Below are positions 37,901 to 47,476 of a stretch of DNA of 64,000 nt, piece by piece (the first letter of the stretch is position 1; every line of letters starts with the position of its first letter). A program made the position numbers and the translations under genes. The notes below the pieces were generated by a model that was given only the letters and a program-made list of their open reading frames with translations, was not told where the DNA came from and did not search any database. Origin of the DNA: Patiria miniata (Eukaryota > Echinodermata > Asteroidea > Valvatida > Asterinidae); contig NW_024037059.1 of assembly GCF_015706575.1 (NCBI RefSeq), positions 41,329,058-41,393,057 of the forward strand, in the 5' to 3' direction.

Positions 37901-40900
37901 TATCCGTGACTTTATTATCCGTGACTTTATGAAATAATCTGCGACATTAGGTGACAATACCCGTGCTTAGACAATGACCCTAGTGATATCATCTGTGACT
38001 TGGTAACATTTTCTGTTCCAGATGACGTTTACAAGGGTTGTTACCTCGATGGTGATGGTGAGGAGACACCCCGTGTCTTGACAGACCTCATCTTATGCGA
38101 TGACATGGGAAACGTGTGTCAGACCTCCTGTGGATCAGAGCAAAGATACTGCGAGAGCGGCGAGATGACTATCCAACTTTGTCAATCACTCTGCAGAGCA
38201 AAAAACTTCCAGTACTATGGCCTAGAAGGTGGCAACCAGTGTTTCTGTGGAGGTGCCTTCGCAAAACCATTCGTGTATGGATTTGAACTGGACAACATGC
38301 TTTTGAACTGCTCAGATCCTTGCACTGGTGATAACAGCCAGACCTGTGGCGGGGAATTCCGAATCAAGCTTTATGAATTTGAAGGTAAGAGAATTATGGC
38401 AGAGACTAACTGAACGTCCCCCTCTTAACATTTTACGGATTTTATGTAAAGTCTGAGGAGCCTCCGTAGGAAATGGTAAATATCAGGCAGAATTAGAGCG
38501 CATGCATGGCCTATATGATCCTAAGAGGGCGGTATACAGTTTTAATATTGTGTGATTATCAACGTTGATTTATTCACAGAACCCTTGGAGAATCCTGGTT
38601 GTTTCTTCCCTGGAGCGGTCCCTAATGCCATAGTGACGGATGTAGGTGTCGGAGTTGGTGAAACACTGTCTTTCACATGTGAGCCTGGGTTCGAGCTGGT
38701 AGGGGATTCTACATTGACGTGTATCACCAATCGCACGTGGTCATCAGATAAACTGCCCATCTGTAATTATACGGGCGTGTTTCCAGGTAGGAATATATTC
38801 ACTGTTCTCAAGAGTTTGTTTACTTAATTTGATATTACACAAGACAAGGCAAGAATACACTGCTAAAAGGTTGGATAAAACATTGTTGGGCAATGTAGTT
38901 TACCAAGCATTGGTATGAAATTACCTCATATTGGGTTGAATTGGATAACAACTGTCAAACTATTGGGAAGAATTTGCCCAAGAGTGTAGGCAGTTGATAA
39001 TTCGACCAACATTGGTCGATATTCATGATCAACCCATTTTGCCCAACTTGTTTTACAGTGTAGTAAAGGCGGTCCCAGAGCGCTCAAAATGTCTATTCAA
39101 TTGATTCAGATTCAGAATTGCATATTCAATGGAAGCTTCGTTTCATGCATTTGTGTTTCCCAATTGGGCCGGATTTAGCCCATTTGGCGTCACAGGGTCA
39201 TCCCATACGATAGCACTGCCCGGTTCCAAAGAGGCAGTGTGTCAGCCAGTCAGTCGGTCATTCAGTCAGTGAGGTGCATAGAGGACACATAGGTTGGCCC
39301 ACTGGCACCAGCCAAAATATGAGTCTTGTGGGGACTTTAAAAGTCTTTTTGTTTTCTCTCGTGGTACTTATCTTTCTTGGTGGAGAGAAAATAAAATCAT
39401 ATCGAAATTGTATTTAAGAAAAAAAGAACTGTTGAACGTGATAAGAAAAACCTTTTGTTTATGCTTTGGTAAATAATTATTCTATCTGTCTTGGTAAAAA
39501 AGTGATTAATTTGATGTTTCGTTAAATAATACAGAACCCACAACTGAACTGCCAACCACAACTGAACTGCCAACCACAACTAAACTGCCAACCACAACAG
39601 CATCAGCAACCACTACAGAGGAACCCACAACTGAAAAGCCATCCACGACGCTGTTATTAGGTAACACTTTACCTTTAATCAAATAGTGTTTATTACGTTT
39701 ATTTCCGAGTTGTTTATCCTCTATATTTGATTTAAAATTTGTCATTTTCACTGATACTTGAATGCGATAGATGACATGCTCCCAGAGCAAATAAGACACA
39801 TAGGTAAATCTTTTCAAAAGTTTAAAAGATTTTAAACTTTACAGGTGCAAGGATGCTTATAAATTATTTGTTCGATCAACAGAAACTACCAGTTCAGATG
39901 TTACCACAGCCAAACCTCAAACTACCAGTTCAGATGTTACTACGGTCAATCAGCAAACTACCAGTTCATATACGAACAAGCCCGACCCTACCACCAAGCA
40001 GGAAACTCCTAAAACCACCGTGAAAGTTGTCCCAACTAAGCCCCAAACATCCATAACAGGTGCGTTGTAAATAAATTCGTCCAAAACCCAACCTGTTTGA
40101 ATTACACACGAAATTAAAACTGATTATTGAACATCCTTAAAAACCAAAACATAAGAAACCTCAAATGAGCCATTATGAGCCAACGATTTGTGGGAAGAGA
40201 CAGTGAAACCTTTACTACAAAAAGATTGTCAAAAGACTGTCAAAATGTCAATTTGGTTTTCATCAGAAAAAATTTAAACTTACGTAAAAAACCCAGGATT
40301 GACGTCTGTTTAATTGTAACTGCAAAATTCGCTCAAAAACTATGGCCTACTGAAAACACGCGGCAAAGACCACACATTGAAGGTAAAAGCAGAAGTACGA
40401 TTTTCACCCCTTACCTGTTTTCCCCCAAATAGATTACCTGCCGTACATCATCGGTGGGGCAGCAGGACTCCTCCTCCTTCTGGTAATCGTCATGATCGCC
40501 GCCCTTACCTGTAAACTAAGGTAAGATACGCCAATAAGTTGTTGGAATCTTTCAACGCTATCTGCTCCGTTCACAAGTACCCCCTCACCGGCTAAGGAAG
40601 GGGGTGACCGACCGACGCCATCTTGCCTGACAGCAACTCATTTGCTGCGAAGCGCGGCCACTGCGTGTACATAGTACAAATCTCCTGGTGTACGTGCGTC
40701 ACACACAAGGAACGGTGCGCGTCAACCAGCGAAATGTCCCGCCCATGGGACGTCGTTGCTAGGTAAAAGGGCGCCCTCTTTCGTCGGCGCACGGAGCTCC
40801 ATCTTTTTTTTGAACCCACGATGTCGGCCTTCACTACATGTCAAGGGCATTGGCACTGTGAATGTCTGGTTGACCGTTTTCTCGAATTTTTGTTCTCCCT

Positions 40901-41733
40901 TTGGAGTTTTAAACAGTGGTGTTTCAACATTATCAGTCCCGCTTTTTTATCCTGTAAACATCAGTTCAGATCGATTGTAATAACTTGGTCAAGTGTTTTC
41001 CCGGCTCTCTCTCTCTCCTTCGTAGCCCTTCGTCAGGATAACTGTGTGGATACCGTTTTGTTTATTCCACCAATATTCTTCCGCAAACTTCACTAGGAAT
41101 CAACACGAGACGTTGATGATATGGATTGATTGTGGTCATTTCAGATTCGGTAAGAAACTTACAATCTTATCCTTACTTGTTTGTCATTTCAGGAAACGAT
41201 CCGGGAACGCAAACCAAAACATCAGTCTGAAGCCGGACGACTTAGCCCCCGTGACACTCCTAAACTCGGGTTTTACTGCCGGTGACGACCCAGAGGCCGA
41301 AATGCCAGACATCCTCTTAGCCTCCGAGACTCGTCCGCCAGTGGTCGAGAACGAGTACGTCAACCAAGAACGACCGATGCACCACGAGATGTCCACCTTT
41401 TCGTCGGGGAAAGGCGGCGTCAGCAACGGCGACGATCCGTTTTGGAAGGATCCCAACACTGCCTACGAGGATATGAAACCACTGCCACCCATGCAACAGA
41501 ATCCGATTTACGAGAGCGCAGGTGGATCCACAGTGAACGACACTGACAATTCCGCAGAGAATGGTACTAATGAAAGTCCTTCTGAAGGAAATAAAGCGCA
41601 ACCAGGCAAACGTGTCTCTCAGTATGAACAAATGGACGCTGGCAAGTGGGGCTCACCAGAGAATGTTACCTCTGAAGATGGGGAATCCAGATTTGACAGA
41701 GACCAACGTGCGTCAGTCGCTACCAAACTGTAA
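34988..41733 (+). CDS. Gene D: WSC, sushi, repeat stalk, single-pass membrane protein with signalling-type tail
   Basis: Seven exons join in one frame of 1,584 nt (527 aa): 34988-35069, 38022-38384, 38580-38786, 39535-39660, 39883-40059, 40433-40520, 41193-41733. Residues 1-25 are a signal peptide. Residues 28-148 are a WSC domain (KGCYLDG, QCFCGG, CTGDNSQTCGGEF). Residues 149-217 are a sushi domain ending PICNYTGV. Residues 218-318 form a Thr/Pro stalk with internal repeats. The helix follows YLPYIIGG. The 180-residue tail carries EYVNQ, AYEDM, LPPM, NPIYES and QYEQM, and ends SVATKL. YxxM, YxN and NPxY are known docking patterns for PI3K p85, Grb2 and PTB domains, so a tyrosine-kinase-regulated receptor is a reasonable inference. 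It is the nearest paralogue of gene C, with an extra stalk exon. Confidence 0.9.
37618..38000 (+). repeat. Degenerate minisatellite in gene D intron 1
   Basis: The motif gacatcaggtgacattatc followed by tgtgacttg recurs at least five times in diverged form, in units of roughly 50-75 bp. It ends immediately before the WSC exon acceptor, and the last unit overlaps the polypyrimidine region. The rest of intron 1 (35070-37617) is unremarkable apart from a poly-T run near 37018-37038. Confidence 0.7.
39535..39975 (+). repeat. Coding repeats in the gene D stalk exons
   Basis: Exon 39535-39660 starts with three 18-bp units encoding ELPTTT, ELPTTT and KLPTTT. Exon 39883-40059 starts with two full and one partial 36-bp units encoding TTSSDVTTAKPQ, TTSSDVTTVNQQ and TTSSY. 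Such coding repeats can change in number in frame, so stalk length may vary between individuals. Confidence 0.85.
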
Positions 41734-43656
41734 TCATTAACATTGATATGCCCACCCAAATTGAGTACATGTACTGTGCTTGATGTCTTCAGTGCACATT
41801 AGTTAAGCCGATTTGGTATTTCCTTCACGCGCAATGACGTAGTTCAGGTCAAAGGTCATTTCGGATAAAGATGTCCGACGAAAACCTTTTGGAACTAACC
41901 ATATTAAGTGCAGAAAGAATAAAACAGAACTAACACGACCTCGTTGTCTCGGAGATGGCCCTTTACAGACCACGTGTCCTGTGACGTCATACCAACGGGC
42001 TACATTTAAGCATTGCATCCGCATTAAACAGTCTCTTTCACCACTTTTACACCATTCACATTTCAAGAGATATACATGCAGTGAAGAAGAGAACCGATTG
42101 CTTAAGTTGGCACCACGTGACCACAACATCCATCTATATTTATTCCGAATGACCTACGACGCACTATTTTCAACACATGCGCAGTTCAAATATCGAATGT
42201 AAAAATGGCGTTGTGACATGAAATATGGACCTATACAAGTACATGTGTTTACCCCTACACATACATGTCCTTATACTTGGTATTAGGACACGCGGTGCGT
42301 GTTTTTGGCTAAATTTTATTTAACCTAATGTATTTCATGTTGTACATATCAGTTATTATGTATTTAGTATGATCCCAATGGTCATGGTGTCGTTTGTCCA
42401 AATAAGTCTTCAAGTTCAGGGTTTTATAAAGAATGAAAATAATGCGATACCTCTTTTATTGTTGTAAATACAAATATAAAATGACATTTGTATCCGTTTG
42501 TAAAGTGCTGGTTCACTTGTAAATAGAGTTTTTCCTTTATACATTAATCAATTATTTTGTACTTGCAAACTTTGTAATATTCAAACATAGAATTGAAAAG
42601 TATTCAAATATATAGGTTTTTATCAATTCCACAATTATTTAGAGTATTAATCGTTGATTAAGTAAATAAGTGGATATACATGCAGGTATTTTTAACTGGT
42701 GAACCTTTGAGCCGATACGTGAACGAGTTAATGAATTGGAATAACATGTGGCTGTAAAATGTCCGAGGAGGATCTAGGAAAAGTTGCTGCATGCACATGT
42801 CTGAAAAGAGCGAATGGTTCCCCCTCTCTGGAAAACAGGTTTACAGGCATTTCTGGAGTTGGGCCTATTTGTGGCAAAATTAAGAGAAACACTAAGGGGA
42901 ATCGGAGAAAAAAATTGGGTTGAAAGAGTTTTCACAGTGTGAGTAAAATGAATTTTTTTCCACAGGTTTTTCTTAAGGGTTTTTTCGAAAAGAAAAGAAA
43001 TGTCCACACTACGTATGTAACCCATTATGTGTGTGTTAAATAGCGAGTGTGTTTTTGTTATTAGGGGAGGCGGCAAAATAGAAAAGTGGCCGTGGATAAA
43101 TCGAAGGTGGGAGGGGAGGCGGGACATCATTTGACGTTTGGGAATGAGTTTCAGCCTGGCCCAACAATTAATAAAGGATTACCATATAACATCAACGAAT
43201 TCTAACTTGTTGGCAACAACTCATTGATTACAAGATTTTTAGTCGTGGTCGTTCGGTCAATCGTGGACCCTTTGTTTGTGCCCCAATTTATTTGTCCCTA
43301 GTCCACGATTGCCAGTGTTTACAAACGTCCAGTCACACACGAAAAGTTTTAAGCAGTTTAAGCGTCTCTTTCAGAATTTTTGATTCACCATGGAGGAAGG
43401 ACGACTGCAACAATCCCAGCATTTTTCTAGAAGTCTAGATGCTCCGTTTTGCGATCTGACCACTTTAACCAGTTGTTGCAGGCAAAATATTTTGACGTAC
43501 ACAGTGGCTGCCTCTTTGCAACGTCACTTAAAAAAATGGTTCTTTTAATTAATTATTTTTTTTTGGGGGGGGGCATGGCCCCCGTTGTAAGAAAACGAGG
43601 TCTGCATAAAAAGAAATCGCTGTTTGTGTAAAGCTGACGATATTTTTGGCTCATCA
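41734..43656. other. Region between genes D and E (convergent 3' ends)
   Basis: Both flanking genes end here, so it should hold both 3' UTRs. An AATAAA-type signal (agaataaaac, near 41917) could serve gene D. The sequence from 42230 to 42700 is very AT-rich. I recognise no gene or bounded repeat. Confidence 0.4.
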
Positions 43657-45885
43657 TCACTGAAGGTCCACCGAGGCCTGTCGCTTGGCATAGAGAGCTT
43701 CAGTAACTAATAGGGGGATCGACAGCAATATAATTCCAGCAAACAAGCAGAGAGCCACGCTGAAACTTCCCGTCCACTCGTAAATCTGCCCTGAAAATAA
43801 AAGAACAAAAATGATATTCCCTTTTTGGTGCTAGTAATATGTTTACGGCCGATACCTCACAAGTGCCATCTCAATCTGAACCTATCCTACATGTACATAA
43901 AAAGTAATCATGGCTATTTAACGCATTAACGACAAAACAATTGTCGAATGAAAAACTGCAAACTAAAAACTCCTTGCCACAGACTATTAGATATCAACAT
44001 ACATTTTCGTTCAATAAATCTGCTCGAGAGAATTATTGTTCAGTTGAACAGCAAAGTTAGGCTACAGATCTTGCATGAAATGTGACAAACAGAAATTGTT
44101 AACAAAAAGGTGTAATGTAGACACATATCTCAAATTGTCAACAAACCTGATATCAATCCGCCAAGTGTCCCCGCAACACCACTAAACATTCCTTGCCAGC
44201 CCAGTACACTAACCAACCGGTCATCCGTCGTAATGAACCGTGACATGACATCAATGGCTTGGAACATCACACCGTAACCAACGCCGACGAGTCCAGTAAG
44301 AGCCAACTGTCCGATGAACGGTCTGACGAAGGCGTCTAGGAGGAGCGATACACATACGAGGCTCGTCCCGAAACACCCACAAAATGTCATGGATGGTTTT
44401 ATACCGACCTGCTGAAGGAGAGGCACTATCAAATTTCCAATGGCGTTGCCAACTCCGTACGAAGTGGGAAGAAACGAAGCCTGGATTTCGCTGAGGTTCT
44501 GAAACTGCCCATGCGAAACCATGAAAACCACCCACGCATAATAGGTAAAATTTGCTGCGGCTTTCACACCAGTCAGCAAAACAAACCTAACATCTGCCAG
44601 CAATGCAAAATCCATTGCTTCCACGACGAGTCGGCAACACTGCCGTGCCCTTTTACAAGGGCCTGGATCTGAGCAACTTGTACCATCGGTATCAGTTTTG
44701 TCATTGAGACAAATTATCCCTTCTCTACATTCTTTGCTTTCGTCCTCATCGCTTACCGGAACTTCTTGGTACTTCTCAGTGTCTGGTGAAGAAGAAGATG
44801 GATCCTGTCGCACTAACATAGCGCACGCCACCAGATGAAACGAGACACCTCCCAGTAAGAGCGTGGTTCCTCTCCAACCATAGGTGTCAAGAAGTACCTG
44901 GGTCATGGGTCCGTAAACCATCATGCTAATAGGAATACCCAAATTCGATATTCCAGCGGCGAGTAGGAATTTCTCTTTAAAGTATGAAGCCATTGTTGCC
45001 AAGCTAATGAACAAACAAAATGCAGACCCAACACCTGAAAAAAGGGTTCAGAAAGCAGATTGCTTGATGTGGTCAACTTTAATGATACCTTGACGTAAAG
45101 CATAAAAGGCTGGAATAGCAATAATAAAACACGGGCACCAAAAGATATTTGAATCACTCGATAAACTTTATCCCCTCAGTTGTTTTAACAACCTTCACCA
45201 GTGCCTGGTATTATAAAACAATTTCGAACAAAGTAATTTACCTGCCAATCCCACAATATAAATGGTCATTGCCAAAACGCTGGTTGATATGGACGTCAGC
45301 ATGAAGCCTAGCGTACCAAGAAGTCCACCAAACACCATCATGGGACGGCTGCCCAGCAGGCGACACGCAGCTCCGACGACAGGCCCTGCCGAAATAAAGG
45401 AATCACATTATATGACATGACGTATCAACCAATGCTGGCTTTGGACTTCTAAACAAATACGTTTTACAAAATATGAAAGGACAACCTAGATTGTACTACG
45501 GATTCGTTTAAATGACAAGAAAAGCATCAAGTCTGTTATGGTGATTCTCTAAGGTGTAGTTATCAGATCCAAGATGGCCGCCATTTTTCAAAACCTCTGT
45601 CAAATCGCCTTTCCAAATTCGCCGAGTTCGAAGGGACACACACAAACCCAGGCCTCGCATCGAGCATTACGTCGGTTTTCACTCACCCATGCAATGATGC
45701 ATTATTCCATAGAAGATTAAAACCCATCCGACCAGCCACAAGTCGCTGTCCAGGTCGTTGGTCATGGGAATGAGGAGGACACCCAGCGCTTTCAAGTTAC
45801 CGTACACCACCAAATTGCAGATGAACAAGGTGGCTACCATGATCCAGCCCCACTTGTCGTCGTCGTAATTTTCAGATGACGCCAT
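43657..45885 (-). CDS. Gene E: SLC16-like (monocarboxylate transporter family) membrane transporter
   Basis: Four exons join in one frame of 1,365 nt (454 aa): 45885-45687, 45385-45242, 45034-44147, 43790-43657. The N-terminus has KWGWIMVATLFICNLVVY, resembling the DGGWGW motif before helix 1 of MCTs, and YFKEKFLLAAGIS fits the second family signature near helix 5. About 12 hydrophobic segments are present, with an acidic cytosolic loop (DTEKYQEVPVSDEDES) between helices 6 and 7. The last exon encodes helix 12 and KRQASVDLQ. SLC16 proteins move monocarboxylates, amino acids or related solutes across membranes; the substrate cannot be told here. Genes F and G are paralogues with the same four-exon plan. 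The gene is head to head with F. Confidence 0.88.
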
Positions 45886-47442
45886 TTTCGGAAATGATTA
45901 GTCACCAGTCACAACGATGATGACAACAGTGAGCCTACATGATGATATATTTCGATAGTAGGCCTACGCGTTCAAAGGGACGACTTTTCTGTCCCAACTC
46001 ACGTACTGTCGCTTGAAGCCTTGTCCTAGGGAGTGAAATTTTCCATGATGAATATTATGCAAGTCATGCAGTTACAGGCGGCAGGTTCATTATTCGCCTC
46101 AACCCCACTTCTTTACACTGTTTCTGTAGGCACATCAAAGCCATCCAATTGAATAGACATGCAATGCGTGCATTTGATCTTATGCATCATTATTTCCTTT
46201 GTGAATGAGGTAGTAACGAGTAACGAAATGTACATGTATAATGTAGTAAACAATATCTGAAACAGCCTTGACCACAAGCACTGTAATAGAGCCGCGGCTG
46301 CAATGATATCGCAATGGAATTGTGATAATTAACCATAGCGCTATATTAAATTACTATTTGCATATCTGCGTTTGTATTCCATGACAGGTGTAGCGTGAAT
46401 ATCCGACTCCATGAAATGTGTACTCATTGGTAGTAGTGCGCACGCGTGAGTACGATACTATGCTATTTTTAGAATCGTTTGGGGAGCCTGACCTGTCACG
46501 TGCGAGGGATTAACACATAAAAGGGCAAAAGGGGTCCGATTTTCATAGGAGTCGGATTTTCATGTGACACCGGTGCGTAATCGAAGCCGATACGCCCAAA
46601 ACCGAAATGCACGATCAGCAATTGAGCGTTTAATTTTGCTCTACGCAAACAGCGCGGCGCAACGTGTGCGCGTCCCTCCGCTGCATGCAGATGCTTTTCC
46701 CCCGTGACGTTGTTTGAACCGTCATGACGCGCTTAAGTTGTTTGCAAACATCTTCTTCTTGCGCGTTGCATTTAGAGTACACATTTTAATTCAATCCATC
46801 TATTTTGATTGTGTTCTACAAACACGCACATAAATTCAAAATGTCTGCGCCCGGAGTGGCTTCAAAGCTTCTCCGCGCCAACCTCGTCCCCAGTGCTTAC
46901 TTTATTTCCAACCGCGTTTCCAATAGTAAACCCTGGATAGGAAACTTTCTTCCTGTATCCTGATTGGATACCGCAATTTGCCAGTAATGGAATTTTATCG
47001 TGTACTTGGTGCTATTATTCACAACGTGCAGTACGTGTTTTCGCGATCATTCGTCCACGCCTTCTCGAAAATACTAATTTCCTTTACAATTTGCTCATAT
47101 TAATATGAAATATGATACTGCATGTTGTCTCGATAAGATCGTAACAGTTTGATTTCAAAAATCGTGTTTTCGTAACTCACGCCGTGCTCGTGCTGCTACG
47201 AATTGACTCTGTTTTTACCCCCGACACCGCATACAAAAACAAACGCTAATGTGTAACGCATATCCAGGCACCAGACTGTTCCTCATTTGCATACGTGTGC
47301 AAAAATCTTGCACATGCAAATGATCCAATACCAGGGTGAGAGAGCAGGTAGTGGTGGGGGCGTACTGCTCGACACCCTGGGGACGAGGTTGTCTCCGCGC
47401 GCAACAATGAAGAGTTAGCGCACTAGTACTTTAATATAGCTC
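45886..47442. other. Upstream region of gene E
   Basis: This is the left half of the E-F divergent intergenic region. It is of mixed composition with several cacgtg/cgcgtg-like motifs around 46440-46700. No coding exon is recognised. It ends at the left target-duplication copy of the LINE. Confidence 0.4.
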
Positions 47443-47476
47443 TATGTAATTAACTCATCTGTCATGCTCTGTAGAC

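Noticed and set aside
37618-38000. CRISPR-like array
   Set aside because: The repeats are degenerate and contiguous with no uniform spacers, in an animal intron; it is a minisatellite.
44251-44535. Second minus-strand frame of 94 codons inside gene E exon 3
   Set aside because: Shifted-frame shadow; the same shadow appears in gene F at 52873-53157 because the coding DNA is alike.
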